Source: Gilliamella sp. wkB178 (GTDB lineage: Bacteria > Pseudomonadota > Gammaproteobacteria > Enterobacterales > Orbaceae). From it: a stretch of 64,000 nt of DNA. Positions 9,459 to 19,024 of the stretch are shown here, piece after piece (position 1 is the first letter of the stretch; each line of letters begins with the position of its first letter). Location of the stretch: positions 62,001 to 126,000 of the forward strand of contig NZ_LZGK01000016.1 of the NCBI RefSeq assembly GCF_001690705.1, read 5' to 3'. Below the pieces are notes generated by a model. The model saw only the letters and a program-made list of their open reading frames with translations, was not told the origin of the DNA and did no database searches. Made by a program: the position numbers and the translations under genes.

Positions 9459-10475
9459 TTAACATATCCTTGGTAAAGGCTCTTGACTAGGTAAATCAAG
9501 TAACCTTTCCACACCATAAAGACCGCATAATAAAATTTGCTGTTGTGGTGTAACCAATCCAATACGGTTAGCGTGAGTTCCTAATGGATGAGCACGTAAC
9601 GTTTCTAACACTATAGGAGTAGCTGTAGCTGACGCAATAATAACTAATTTCCCTTCATTAGCAAAATTAAGTGCGTCAAGTCCTAATAACTCACAAATAC
9701 CTCGTACCATGGGACTAAGGGGAAGGTCGGCTTCTTGTATTTTCATTCCGTAACCACATGCTTGAGAAAATTCATGTAATACAGCATTAACTCCACCACG
9801 AGTCGCATCACGTAACGCATGGATACCATCAATAGTTCGTAGCTGATCAATGAGCTGGTTAAGTGGAGCACAATCACTCGATAAATTACCCATCAAACCA
9901 AATTTTTCGCGTTCATTAAGAATTGTTGCACCATGATCGCCTAATGTACCACTGACAATAATACTATCGCCAGGGTAAATATTATGCATTCCCCAATCAA
10001 GGTTATAAGGAATAACACCAATGCCACTAGTATTAATAAATAGTTTATCTGCAGCGCCTTTGGGGACTACTTTGGTATCACCAGTAACAATTTCAATATT
10101 AGCTATTTTAGCTGTATTGGCCATACTGCTAACAACTTGTGTCAATAATTCAATAGGTAGTCCTTCTTCGATAATAAAACCACAAGATAAATAACGTGGA
10201 TACGCCCCACTAACGGCTAAATCATTGACTGTTCCACAAACTGCTAACTTACCAATATCCCCACCCGGAAAAATTAATGGATCAATGACATAACTATCTG
10301 TACTAAAGGCTAGTTTGTTACCAATTTGCGTAAAGTCGCTTAATAAAAGGCGAGCTTGATCCTCTCGTTGTGTTAGCTTTTCATTATTAAAAGCCTGCAT
10401 AAAAATATTATCAATAAGTTGCTGAGTAGCTAATCCACCACTACCATGCATAAGAGAGATTGTTTTTATTGTCAT
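9459..10475 (-). CDS. hypE: Hydrogenase maturation dehydratase HypE
   Basis: Carries the carbamoyl group on its C-terminal cysteine and dehydrates it to a thiocyanate in an ATP-dependent reaction. At 338 aa it is the usual length. The N-terminal LMHGSGGLATQQLI segment, FSTDSYVI and DATRGGVNAVLHE are typical of the family, and the protein ends LPRIC, which supplies the essential terminal Cys. The ATG overlaps the hypD stop by 4 bases, so the two are translationally coupled. HypE and HypF act as a pair and are adjacent here. Confidence 0.97.
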   Translation of the reverse strand: MTIKTISLMHGSGGLATQQLIDNIFMQAFNNEKLTQREDQARLLLSDFTQIGNKLAFSTDSYVIDPLIFPGGDIGKLAVCGTVNDLAVSGAYPRYLSCGFIIEEGLPIELLTQVVSSMANTAKIANIEIVTGDTKVVPKGAADKLFINTSGIGVIPYNLDWGMHNIYPGDSIIVSGTLGDHGATILNEREKFGLMGNLSSDCAPLNQLIDQLRTIDGIHALRDATRGGVNAVLHEFSQACGYGMKIQEADLPLSPMVRGICELLGLDALNFANEGKLVIIASATATPIVLETLRAHPLGTHANRIGLVTPQQQILLCGLYGVERLLDLPSQEPLPRIC

Positions 10476-11587
10476 ACTTCACCATGTCGATATTGATAAT
10501 ATGCTGCACAAGCTCCTTCAGATGAAACCATTAATGCACCATATGCAGAATCAGGTGTACATTGTTTGCCAAATAACGGGCAATTGATTGGTTTACATCG
10601 GCCAGTTAATACGTCACCACAGCGAGATTGAGGATTATCGGCAACTTTTTTTCGTAGTAAACCGAATCGATGTTCTGCATCAAATTCGAGGTAGTCTTTG
10701 CTAAGCCTGACGCCGGAATTTGCAATGATGCCAAGTCCTCTCCATTCATCATCACCTTCCAAAGTAAATACCTCATTAATGACGGCTCTAGCAATAGCAT
10801 TGCCGTTATCATGCACCACCCGGCGATATTGATTTTCAACTTTAATATTATGGTCAATGATTTGTTCTAAAATCATAATGATACTTTGTAATATATCTAC
10901 AGGTTCAAATCCGCTAATAACTACTGGTTTATGATAATTTTGGCTAATAAAATCATAAGGTTGTATGCCGATTACCATACTAACATGTCCAGGAGCTAAA
11001 AATGCATCAATTAAAATATCTGGTTGTTGTAACAGAGAACGCAGTGTTGGCATAATAGTGATATGTTGGCAAAATAGTGAGAAATTTTTTAATTGCTGTT
11101 GTTTGGCTTGTTTTAGAGTTAAAGCCATACCTGGCATAGTTGTTTCAAAACCTAATCCAAAAAGCACAACCTGCTTATTAACATTTTCTTTTGCCAATTT
11201 TAATGCATCAAGAGGTGAATAGATAAGCCGAATATCAGCGCCTTGTTGTCTAGCCTGTAATAATGAACCATTACGTCCGGGCACTCGGATTGCATCACCA
11301 AAAGTGCAAAAGATGACTTCTGGTTTCCTAGCAATTTCAATACAACTATCAATGCGTCCCATTGGTAACACGCAAACAGGGCATCCAGGGCCATGAATAA
11401 ATTCAATTTGTGGCGGTAATAATTTTTCTAATCCAAATTTATAAATTGCATGAGTATGACCACCACATACTTCCATAATTTGTAATGGTCTAGTGGACGA
11501 GTATTGTGTTTGATTAATTAATGTATTAATCCTAGCTAAGAGTTGTTGAACTTGCTGAGGATCTCGAAACTCATCAATAAATTGCAT
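10472..11587 (-). CDS. hypD: Hydrogenase maturation iron-sulfur protein HypD
   Basis: Scaffold with HypC on which the Fe(CN)2CO moiety is assembled. At 371 aa it matches the family. Conserved elements include EVCGGHTHAIYKFG, FIHGPGCPVCVLP and GFETT, and a C-terminal cysteine-rich stretch (SRCGDVLTGRC, NCPLFGKQC) that ligates a [4Fe-4S] cluster. It follows hypC by 3 bp and overlaps hypE by 4 bp, as in the E. coli hypBCDE order. Confidence 0.97.
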   Translation of the reverse strand: MQFIDEFRDPQQVQQLLARINTLINQTQYSSTRPLQIMEVCGGHTHAIYKFGLEKLLPPQIEFIHGPGCPVCVLPMGRIDSCIEIARKPEVIFCTFGDAIRVPGRNGSLLQARQQGADIRLIYSPLDALKLAKENVNKQVVLFGLGFETTMPGMALTLKQAKQQQLKNFSLFCQHITIMPTLRSLLQQPDILIDAFLAPGHVSMVIGIQPYDFISQNYHKPVVISGFEPVDILQSIIMILEQIIDHNIKVENQYRRVVHDNGNAIARAVINEVFTLEGDDEWRGLGIIANSGVRLSKDYLEFDAEHRFGLLRKKVADNPQSRCGDVLTGRCKPINCPLFGKQCTPDSAYGALMVSSEGACAAYYQYRHGEV

Positions 11588-11590
11588 AAC

Positions 11591-11869
11591 TTAAAACCTA
11601 TCTTGCGCTTGGAATAAAACGGCAACATCAGCTTCTTCTTCCTGCATCGCATTTAGCATAAGCAATGTGTTTTGTGCTTCTTCTTCATCTAATTTACTCA
11701 TGGCAAAACCTGTATGCACCAATACCCATTGGCCAATTAAGCTTTGGTTATTTTCACGGCTAATTAGTGATATATCAATATTACAAATAATGCCATTTAC
11801 TACTGCCTCAGCTTGATTAGGATGATTAGGATCAATCGTTTTTATACAACAGGGTACACCTATACACAT
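11591..11869 (-). CDS. hypC: Hydrogenase assembly chaperone HypC
   Basis: Small OB-fold chaperone that forms the HypCD scaffold and delivers iron to the large subunit. I chose ATG 11869 because the mature family N-terminus is (M)CIGVPC, and the Cys exposed after Met removal is the functional residue. A longer frame from GTG/ATG-like codons upstream adds only MVGGST. The product is 92 aa. This start overlaps the 3' end of hypB by 10 bp. With HypD it must mature HyfG here, as no second hypC-like gene (hybG) is in the window. Confidence 0.94.
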   Translation of the reverse strand: MCIGVPCCIKTIDPNHPNQAEAVVNGIICNIDISLISRENNQSLIGQWVLVHTGFAMSKLDEEEAQNTLLMLNAMQEEEADVAVLFQAQDRF

Positions 11870-12744
11870 TGTTGAGCCTCCAACCATTCAAACCAGTCAG
11901 TTAAACCTTCACCACTTACACAAGATAAGCATATGACAGCTAAATTAGGATTAATTATTCTGGCATTATTTATACATTGTTGAATATCGAAATTGACATA
12001 ATTAATTAAGTCAATTTTATTAATTAGCATTAGTCCGGCGGCGGCAAACATGTGAGGATACTTGAGCGGTTTATCATCTCCTTCAGTCACAGACATTACC
12101 ACCACTTTTAATTTTTCACCTAAATCAAAACTAGCGGGACAAACTAAGTTACCAACATTTTCAATAAATAAAAAACCATTTTCAGGCATAGTAAGTTGAT
12201 GCGCAGCTTTATGTACCATTTCGGCATCTAGGTGACACCCTTTTCCCGTATTAACTTGAATAACTGCAACTCCAGTTTTAGCAATACGATCTGCATCATT
12301 AGAGGTTTGTTGATCTCCTTCAATGACTGCGCAAGGATATTTATTTGCTAGATAACCTAAGGTTTCAGTTAAAAGTGTAGTTTTTCCTGAACCAGGGCTG
12401 GAAACTAAATTAAGTGCGAGAACATGCTGTTCAGCGAAATGATGCCGATTATGTTCGGCAATATGATCATTTTTAGCTAAAACATGTTGCTCAATTTCAA
12501 CTAAACGTTGTTGATTTGCATGAGTATCGTTATGCTGTTCATGTTCAATAGCAGGGACAAAAGTTTTAGCAATATGCTCATCTGTTGTTATATGATAATG
12601 ATGATGGACGTCACCATTATGATAATAATGATGATGAATAATCTGAGGTTCGTGGTGAGTATGCCGCTCATCATGATGCTGTTCATGATCATGGCTTTCT
12701 TTCATAGACGCACTATGAGATTCACATCCACAAGTGATACACAT
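11860..12744 (-). CDS. hypB: Hydrogenase nickel incorporation GTPase HypB
   Basis: GTPase and nickel-binding protein that works with HypA to insert Ni. The N-terminus has a CxxCGC motif (MCITCGC) for high-affinity Ni. It is followed by a long His-rich region (about residues 18-60, with many HH and HHH runs) suited to nickel storage. The GTPase core has SSPGSGKTTLL (P-loop near residue 115-125), EGDQQTSNDADR and NKIDL, and GKGCHLDAEMV holds the Cys-His metal site. At 294 aa it matches E. coli HypB (290). It lies 231 bp downstream of hypA, a gap large enough for a second promoter. Confidence 0.96.
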   Translation of the reverse strand: MCITCGCESHSASMKESHDHEQHHDERHTHHEPQIIHHHYYHNGDVHHHYHITTDEHIAKTFVPAIEHEQHNDTHANQQRLVEIEQHVLAKNDHIAEHNRHHFAEQHVLALNLVSSPGSGKTTLLTETLGYLANKYPCAVIEGDQQTSNDADRIAKTGVAVIQVNTGKGCHLDAEMVHKAAHQLTMPENGFLFIENVGNLVCPASFDLGEKLKVVVMSVTEGDDKPLKYPHMFAAAGLMLINKIDLINYVNFDIQQCINNARIINPNLAVICLSCVSGEGLTDWFEWLEAQQCV

Positions 12745-12975
12745 AAATTCTCCTTAATTACCATCCTAAATATTATTTATAATCCATTTTAAGTTACTTA
12801 GGCTATCGTAGTATTGCTAAGTTGATCTGTTAACTGTATGGTGTTCTCTACACATTTATATAATATGTATGCTATATGCTAATTTTTCACCCTCTATTGT
12901 TATTATCAAGGAAAGACAATTATATAATCAGTTAATAACAACTTGAATATTAAACATATAGTTAAAAAATATAAT

Positions 12976-13323
12976 TTACTTAATTTGAATTTTTTTTACC
13001 CAAACTTTATCATCCGCGTCGATATTTGTTGATAATGGTGAATTACATTCTGAACAAACCGCAATAAAAACATTTTTGAGTTGGATCAATTTTTGGCATT
13101 TATTACACCATACTGTAACTTGCTTTTGTTCTAAATGTAGTTGACAGTTTTCGGCAATACTCCCTTGGCAAACTAGGTCAAAACAAAAACGCATAGCCTC
13201 TGGCTCAATACATGATAAAGCTCCAATTTCAATCCAAACAGCTGTAATTTGTTTTGCATTTTGTAATTTAGCTTCACGTATTATTAACTCATGGGTTTGA
13301 TGACATAAAGTTAGTTCATGCAT
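12976..13323 (-). CDS. hypA: Hydrogenase nickel insertion protein HypA
   Basis: Nickel metallochaperone partner of HypB. At 115 aa it is normal length. It begins MHEL, where His2 binds Ni, and has two CxxC pairs (CNKC and CSEC) forming the structural zinc site. It is the first gene of the minus-strand maturation run, and a sigma-54-like promoter lies about 85 bp upstream at 13408-13424. Confidence 0.95.
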   Translation of the reverse strand: MHELTLCHQTHELIIREAKLQNAKQITAVWIEIGALSCIEPEAMRFCFDLVCQGSIAENCQLHLEQKQVTVWCNKCQKLIQLKNVFIAVCSECNSPLSTNIDADDKVWVKKIQIK

Positions 13324-13407
13324 TGTTGTAACTCTTCTATATTAATAGCTATATAACCCATAACTTTAAAATTGTCGCTAGGTTTAGTGATAGTTTAATT
13401 AAAACTA

Positions 13408-13424
13408 TGCAATAAATATACCAA
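13408..13424 (-). promoter_or_regulatory. Candidate sigma-54 promoter for hypA
   Basis: Read on the minus strand the site is TTGGTATATTTATTGCA. GG and GC are separated by exactly 10 bases, the sigma-54 requirement, and the -12 box TTGCA is perfect. The -24 box TGGTAT deviates from TGGCAC. It lies about 85 bp upstream of the hypA start. Confidence 0.5.
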
Positions 13425-13649
13425 TATAAGCAAATTAGACATTAATTGTATAACATTAATAAAAGCTATTTTTTAGTAATTAAAAATCTTTACACATTTT
13501 ATTTTAGTTATCTGTTTTACAGTAAGTAATTCTTTAATCTTATTATTGATTAAGCCTTAAATTTACCAAAATGTTAATAATACAGCGACTTTAATTTTTA
13601 TTCTCAATTTTGACTAACTAATGATTTAGCCTTAAATAAGGCTTTCAAT

Positions 13650-13723
13650 CGTGACGATATTTTTCACTGTTTTTCGACATTTTTGTCGAAATTGACACAT
13701 AGGTGACGAAATAATATCGACAC
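13650..13723. promoter_or_regulatory. Cluster of FhlA-type upstream activating sites
   Basis: The sequence TGTCGAAATTGACA at 13684-13697 matches the consensus TGTCG-N4-TGACA that I recall for FhlA. An overlapping inverted repeat TTTCGACA-TTTT-TGTCGAAA occupies 13672-13691. A third related pair, TGACG...CGACA, spans 13704-13722, and another TGACG half-site is at 13652-13656. The cluster sits about 165-235 bp from the hyf promoter and about 230-300 bp from the hypA promoter, a normal enhancer range. Confidence 0.7.
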
Positions 13724-13886
13724 TTTTTTTATGGTTATTTGGTGTATAACCACATAAAAATAAAGGGATTAAAGGTTTTAAGATTTTTATTAATGTTTAT
13801 TAGCTAATGAAATAACTATTATCATCATAATGAATAACATATTGATTTTAATAATTTTTCATTCTTTATTTTAATAAAATTTATTT

Positions 13887-13903
13887 TGGCATGATTATTG
13901 CTA
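13887..13903 (+). promoter_or_regulatory. Sigma-54 promoter of the hyf operon
   Basis: TTGGCATGATTATTGCT has TGGCAT and TTGCT separated by five bases, with GG and GC spaced by 10, one base from the ideal -24 box TGGCAC. It is about 45 bp upstream of the hyfA ATG and downstream of the FhlA-like sites. This is the best sigma-54 match I found in the window. Confidence 0.75.
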
Positions 13904-13948
13904 GTTATAATTTAGTATTCAATTAATGATATCGCAGGGAGAATATTC

Positions 13949-14563
13949 ATGAACCGTTTTGTGATCGCAGAGCCCACAAAATGTATTGGATGTAATACTT
14001 GCATGGCTGCTTGTATTCAGTCTCATGAAAAGGTTGGTTTAGTTGCCCATGCACGGTTGACCGTTATGCGTGATGATAATGGTACAGCCCCAGTTTTATG
14101 TCGTCATTGTGAAGATGCGCCATGTGCTAAAGTATGTCCAGTTAATGCTATCGTTAAGAAAGATAATTCAATATTACTTAATGAGAGTTTATGTGTTGGT
14201 TGTAAGCTTTGTGGTTTAGCCTGTCCATTCGGAGCTATTACCCCTGCAGCCAGTGAACCTGAAGCTTTACCTGAGTGTTTCGAAAATTATGTTCCTGAGT
14301 CAGAACTCAGTGATTTACCAGGTAGTGCACCTTCAGTTAATCCATTTTTAGCTTGGAATGCTGGTAGAAAAACAATTGCGGTTAAATGTGACCTTTGTTT
14401 TTTTGATCCAGAAGGTCCAGCCTGCATCAAAAGTTGTCCAACAGATGCATTATATTTAATTGCAGATAAAAATTTGAATGTTGCATCTCGATTAAAACGT
14501 GAAGCTTTTGAAGAATCGTTGATTAATACTGCCGATGCAGCTTTACCGGAAGGAGAGTTATAA
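13949..14563 (+). CDS. hyfA: FHL-2 electron-transfer ferredoxin subunit HyfA
   Basis: Polyferredoxin that passes electrons toward the hydrogenase module. At 204 aa it is the size of E. coli HyfA (205) and HycB (203). Four cysteine groups for [4Fe-4S] clusters are visible: CIGCNTCMAAC near the N-terminus, CRHCEDAPCAKVC, CVGCKLCGLAC and CDLCFFDPEGPACIKSC. A good Shine-Dalgarno (GGGAG) precedes the ATG. It is the first gene after the sigma-54 promoter. The stop and the hyfB start overlap in TAATG. The HyfA name rests on the downstream hyfDEF genes; by sequence alone it could also be called HycB. Confidence 0.88.
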   Translation: MNRFVIAEPTKCIGCNTCMAACIQSHEKVGLVAHARLTVMRDDNGTAPVLCRHCEDAPCAKVCPVNAIVKKDNSILLNESLCVGCKLCGLACPFGAITPAASEPEALPECFENYVPESELSDLPGSAPSVNPFLAWNAGRKTIAVKCDLCFFDPEGPACIKSCPTDALYLIADKNLNVASRLKREAFEESLINTADAALPEGEL

Positions 14564-16593
14564 TGCCATATCCGTTTAATATGTTATTAATCTCAATCCT
14601 AATCTATGTGGCTGGTGGTATTTTGTCTTTATTACTAGCTAAACAAGAGCGTCAAGCTATCTTAGTTTCAGGTATAGCTGGTATATTGGCTGGATTAGTT
14701 GGTTTAATCGTAATAGTTCCAGTTCTCATCCAAGGTGAAGTTTATCTACATTCGTTATGGACACCTTTTACTTTCGCCACGTGTACTTTGAGATTAGATG
14801 GTCTATCTGCTTTTATGATCGCAGTAATTTCATTAGTAGCCATCGCTTCATCGTGCTATTCATTTTCTTATGTACAAGAATATTGTGGTAAAGGGGCTTA
14901 TGGTATTGGCTTTTTTACTAATATATTTATTGCTGCCATGGTAATACTGATGGTAGTCGATAATGCTTTCTATTTTATTATCTTCTTTGAGATTATGTCT
15001 CTTGCCTCTTATTTTTTAGTGATCACTGAGCAGGATGAAAAAGCTGTCAATGCCGGTTTGTTATATTTCTTAATTGCCCATATTGGTTCTATATTGATTA
15101 TGGTGGGTTTTTTCCTTTTATATTTACAAACAGGAAGTCTTGATTTTGAATGCTTTAGAAGCAGTACAGTATCACCATTAATGTCATCTATAGTGTTTTT
15201 ATTGGCTTTCTTTGGCTTTGGCGCTAAAGCAGGTATGATTCCATTGCATGGGTGGTTACCTAAAGCTCACCCTGCTGCACCGTCTCATGCTTCAGCATTA
15301 ATGTCTGGGGTCATGGTTAAAATCGGGGTATTTGGTATCATTAAAGTTTCAGTTGATTTACTAGGTGCTACTCAACTTTGGTGGGGGGTAGTAGTACTGG
15401 CATTTGGTGCTATTTCAGCGGTATTAGGTGTGTTATATGCGCTAGCTGAACATGATATTAAACGATTACTTGCCTACCATACAGTAGAAAATGTTGGTAT
15501 TATCTTAATGGGTGTTGGGGCAGGAATGATAGGGATTGCCGCCAATTTACCTTTATTAATTATATTGGGTTTTGTTGGTGCATTATATCATTTATTAAAT
15601 CATGCAGTATTTAAAGGATTATTATTCCTAGGTGCAGGTGCAATTATCTACCGCATGCATACTAAAGATATGGACAAAATGGGGGGCTTGGCCAAAGCAA
15701 TGCCGTTAACCGCTATTGCTTTTTTAATTGGTTGTATGGCAATTTCGGCACTACCACCATTAAATGGTTTTATTAGTGAATGGTATACCTATCAATCATT
15801 GTTCTCTATGAGTAGCAATGAAAGTATTATACTGCGTTTAGCTGGACCAATAGCCATTGTTATGTTAGCCATTACCGGCGCCTTGGCAGCTATGTGTTTT
15901 GTTAAAGTTTATGGTATTTGCTTTTGCGGTAAAGCTCGTAGCCCTCAGGCGGAACAAGCTAAAGAAGTTCCGTTATCCATGACCGTCCCAATGTTGGCAT
16001 TAGCATTGTTATGTATTTTCCTTGGTGCTGGTGCCTTTTTAATGATTCCTTTGATTTCATCTATTGCTAATCAATTAGGTAAATTAAATACAGTTGTTTT
16101 AGATCAAGTTACAAGTAATGGTTCAATGTTAGTTGCAGGTGATGCTTATCAGGCAACCGTTTCTCCAATTTTATTATTTATTTTATTAATTGCCCTAGTT
16201 ATTTTACCTTTATTAGTTTACTTATTTACTAAACCACAACGCTTACCATTTAGAAATAATGATAATCCATGGGCTTGTGGTTATGAGTATGAAATTGATA
16301 TGGCGCAAACAGCAGGGAATTTCACTCAACCATTAAGATTTATGTTTGCACCATTGTATACCTTACGAAACAAATTAAGTATAGGCAGATATATGCAAAT
16401 CATGGTGCAACAAACAACCAAATTAGCACAGAGGATCGAGCCTTTGTGGGATGTGAAAATTGTGAATAATGTGGTTAATTTAGTACAAATTATTGGTCGG
16501 AATGTTCAGCGAATTCAACAAGGTGATTATCGTATTTATGCTCTATATGTAATAGTTACCCTAATTATTTTGCTTTTCGTTACCGTAGTATAG
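14563..16593 (+). CDS. hyfB: FHL-2 antiporter-like membrane subunit HyfB
   Basis: NuoL/MrpA-type proton-translocating membrane subunit. At 676 aa it matches E. coli HyfB (672) and is longer than HycC (608). It is almost entirely hydrophobic with many predicted membrane helices. Typical antiporter motifs are KAGMIPLHGWLPKAHPAAPSH and AEHDIKRLLAYHTVENVG. A hydrophilic C-terminal part carries the conserved NPWACGYEYE segment. It lies in the membrane and is coupled to hyfA by a one-base overlap. Confidence 0.94.
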   Translation: MPYPFNMLLISILIYVAGGILSLLLAKQERQAILVSGIAGILAGLVGLIVIVPVLIQGEVYLHSLWTPFTFATCTLRLDGLSAFMIAVISLVAIASSCYSFSYVQEYCGKGAYGIGFFTNIFIAAMVILMVVDNAFYFIIFFEIMSLASYFLVITEQDEKAVNAGLLYFLIAHIGSILIMVGFFLLYLQTGSLDFECFRSSTVSPLMSSIVFLLAFFGFGAKAGMIPLHGWLPKAHPAAPSHASALMSGVMVKIGVFGIIKVSVDLLGATQLWWGVVVLAFGAISAVLGVLYALAEHDIKRLLAYHTVENVGIILMGVGAGMIGIAANLPLLIILGFVGALYHLLNHAVFKGLLFLGAGAIIYRMHTKDMDKMGGLAKAMPLTAIAFLIGCMAISALPPLNGFISEWYTYQSLFSMSSNESIILRLAGPIAIVMLAITGALAAMCFVKVYGICFCGKARSPQAEQAKEVPLSMTVPMLALALLCIFLGAGAFLMIPLISSIANQLGKLNTVVLDQVTSNGSMLVAGDAYQATVSPILLFILLIALVILPLLVYLFTKPQRLPFRNNDNPWACGYEYEIDMAQTAGNFTQPLRFMFAPLYTLRNKLSIGRYMQIMVQQTTKLAQRIEPLWDVKIVNNVVNLVQIIGRNVQRIQQGDYRIYALYVIVTLIILLFVTVV

Positions 16594-16601
16594 GAGGAAA
16601 A

Positions 16602-17540
16602 ATGCCAAATATTGATGCGCTATCTCCGTTCTGGATAATTGTAGGTCTACTGCAAGCAGTTTTATTATTATTAGTGGCACCATTAATGTCGGGTATTTCA
16701 CGCCAAATTCGTGCACGCATGCAATCCCGGCGAGGTCCAGGTATTTTTCAAGATTATCGAGATCTGGTTAAACTAATTTGTAGGCAAGAAATGTCACCAG
16801 CTAATGCAGGGATAATCTTTAGAATTACTCCTCTTATATTAATTGGTACTATGCTACTTGTAGCAATGATTTTACCAATAATGACGCTGAATTCAGCAAT
16901 GTCTATGGTGGGTGATCTAATTGTGATTATCTATCTATTTGCACTATTTCGTTTTTTCTTTTCTCTATCCGGTATTGATTCTGGTAGTCCTTTTGCTGGT
17001 CTTGGTGCTAGTCGTGAACTTATGCTCGGTATTTTGGTCGAACCTATCCTAATTTTAGGATTGATAGTAATAGCTTTAATTGCTGGTTCAACCAATATTA
17101 GTTTTATGGGCATAAAATTTGTTACTCAATGGGGAGGAGCAACACCAACGGCAGCCATGTTAGCTATGATAGCCTGTGCGTTTGCAGTATTTATTGAAAT
17201 GGGTAAAATTCCTTTTGATTATGCTGAAGCAGAACAAGAGTTACAAGAAGGTCCACTCTCTGAATATTCAGGTATTGGATTCGCTTTAATTAAATTAAGT
17301 ATAAGCCTTAAGCAAGTAATATTTGCTAGCTTATTTATTGCGGTTTTTATCCCTTTTTCACCCGCTAACTTTTTATTGGCAATTTTGTGTTATCTAGTCA
17401 AATTAATCGTAGTATTTGTATTAGCCAGTATTTTCGAAAACTGTTTATGCCGAGGGCGATTTTTATTGACATCTAACGTCACATGGGCTGGATTTGGTGT
17501 ATCAGTATTAGCTTATGTGTTTTATTTAACAGGTTTATAA
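16602..17540 (+). CDS. hyfC: FHL-2 membrane subunit HyfC (NuoH-like)
   Basis: NuoH/HycD-family integral membrane protein linking the hydrogenase arm to the membrane arm. At 312 aa it fits HyfC (315) and HycD (307). Signature stretches include SRRGPGIFQDYRDLVKL and the acidic loop PFDYAEAEQELQEGPLSEYSG, typical of NuoH-like subunits. A strong GGAGG-like Shine-Dalgarno lies 8 bp after the hyfB stop. Confidence 0.94.
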   Translation: MPNIDALSPFWIIVGLLQAVLLLLVAPLMSGISRQIRARMQSRRGPGIFQDYRDLVKLICRQEMSPANAGIIFRITPLILIGTMLLVAMILPIMTLNSAMSMVGDLIVIIYLFALFRFFFSLSGIDSGSPFAGLGASRELMLGILVEPILILGLIVIALIAGSTNISFMGIKFVTQWGGATPTAAMLAMIACAFAVFIEMGKIPFDYAEAEQELQEGPLSEYSGIGFALIKLSISLKQVIFASLFIAVFIPFSPANFLLAILCYLVKLIVVFVLASIFENCLCRGRFLLTSNVTWAGFGVSVLAYVFYLTGL

Positions 17541-17555
17541 GGAGAACGGGAAAAT

Positions 17556-19013
17556 ATGATGGAATATATTGCCTTAGCGACCATCCTGATTCCATTTATT
17601 GGTGCAGTAATTATTGCTTGTTCACCTTATCCTTTTGCACGTATTTTTAGTGTGATTGTGTCGTTACTAGCCTCGTTAGGAACCGTGTGTCTCGGTTGGT
17701 ACTTTTTTCAGGCAGGTCAAGTTACCCAAACATATACATTATTAAATATAGGTAACACAGTCATCTTTGGTTTAGTAATTGATAAAGTCAGTACTCTTAT
17801 ATGCTTTGCAGTAGTATTTTTGGGTTTTTTAATCAGTCTATATTCAACAGCATATTTAAGTAAAAATAATCGTGAACACCCGCATGAAGGTACTACTCGT
17901 TACTATGCTTTTTTAATGGTATTCATCGGTGCAATGGCTGGTTTGGTGTTATCTTCTACTTTGTTGGGACAATTATTATTTTTCGAAATTACCGGTGGTT
18001 GTTCCTGGGCACTGATTGGTTATTATCAAACAGCTAAATCACAACATTCAGCAATGAAAGCATTGTTAGTTACTCACGTAGCTTCTTTAGGTTTATATAT
18101 AGCCGCTGCATGGTTATTTATTGAGTCAGGAACTTTTTCACTAAATGCATTATCTCAATTAAGTCCTGAAGCAAAAATAGTCATTTTGTGTGGTGTATTA
18201 TTTGCAGCCTGGGGCAAATCAGCCCAACTACCATTACACGTATGGTTACCCGATGCAATGGAAGCGCCAACACCAGTAAGTGCTTATTTACATGCTGCTT
18301 CAATGGTAAAAGTAGGGGTTTATATTTTTGCACGTTCAATTATGTCAGCAGGGAATATACCAATTATCATAGGTGAAATTGGGATGATCATGGCAGTAAT
18401 TACATTGGTATATGGTTTTATTATGTACTTGCCACAAACTGATTTAAAACGGTTACTCGCGTACTCAACTATTACTCAATTATCTTATATTTTCTTTGCA
18501 TTATCACTAGCAATTTATGGTTACGGAACGGTATATGGCACAATGTCATTTGAAGCAGGCATTGCATATATATTCAACCATGCATTTGCTAAGAGCTTAT
18601 TCTTCTTAGTTGCTGGTGCTCTAAGTTATACCTGTGGTACCAGAATGTTACCAAAACTAAAAGGCATATTAAGTACCTTACCTATGTTGGGAATAGGATT
18701 TAGTGTTGCTTCATTAGCCATTACTGGTGTGCCACCATTTAATGGTTTCTTCAGTAAATATCCAATTTTTGCTGCCGGTTTTGGGTTGTCATCTGGTAGT
18801 TGGTTAATTATGACGTTAGTTATTATTGTTGTAATTGAATCAGTAGCAAGTTTCGGTTGGTTTTTATATTGGTTTGGCAAAAGCGTATTAGGTAAACCAT
18901 CAGAAGATGTTGCTAATGCTGCATCAGTGCCACTGGCGATGAAGATAGTATTAGTGATTCTGATTGTAATGTCACTTTGTTCCAGTGTAATGGCAGTGTT
19001 CTGGCTTAATTAA
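17556..19013 (+). CDS. hyfD: FHL-2 antiporter-like membrane subunit HyfD
   Basis: A second NuoL/M/N-type antiporter-like subunit, found in Hyf (Hyd-4) but absent from Hyc. Its presence marks this as FHL-2. At 485 aa it compares with 479 in E. coli. The conserved segments SAQLPLHVWLPDAMEAPTPVSAYLHA (split around residue 225-250) and LPQTDLKRLLAYSTITQL match the family closely. Two adjacent ATGs (17556 and 17559) are possible starts, and the E. coli N-terminus aligns with the second. Confidence 0.94.
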   Translation: MMEYIALATILIPFIGAVIIACSPYPFARIFSVIVSLLASLGTVCLGWYFFQAGQVTQTYTLLNIGNTVIFGLVIDKVSTLICFAVVFLGFLISLYSTAYLSKNNREHPHEGTTRYYAFLMVFIGAMAGLVLSSTLLGQLLFFEITGGCSWALIGYYQTAKSQHSAMKALLVTHVASLGLYIAAAWLFIESGTFSLNALSQLSPEAKIVILCGVLFAAWGKSAQLPLHVWLPDAMEAPTPVSAYLHAASMVKVGVYIFARSIMSAGNIPIIIGEIGMIMAVITLVYGFIMYLPQTDLKRLLAYSTITQLSYIFFALSLAIYGYGTVYGTMSFEAGIAYIFNHAFAKSLFFLVAGALSYTCGTRMLPKLKGILSTLPMLGIGFSVASLAITGVPPFNGFFSKYPIFAAGFGLSSGSWLIMTLVIIVVIESVASFGWFLYWFGKSVLGKPSEDVANAASVPLAMKIVLVILIVMSLCSSVMAVFWLN

Positions 19014-19024
19014 TGGAGTTTACT

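Larger units (their letters stand above)
13324..13948. other. Divergent hyp/hyf regulatory region (625 bp, no gene)
   Basis: No coding frame was found here. The region separates hypA (minus) from hyfA (plus). It holds a minus-strand sigma-54-like promoter (13408-13424), a cluster of FhlA-like sites (about 13650-13723) and a plus-strand sigma-54 promoter (13887-13903). The arrangement parallels the hycA-hypA intergenic region of E. coli, where FhlA controls both directions. Confidence 0.75.

Noticed and set aside
12745..12975. FNR box for a hypB promoter
   Set aside because: TTGAT-like half-sites are present, but no full TTGAT-N4-ATCAA match was found, so it was not listed.
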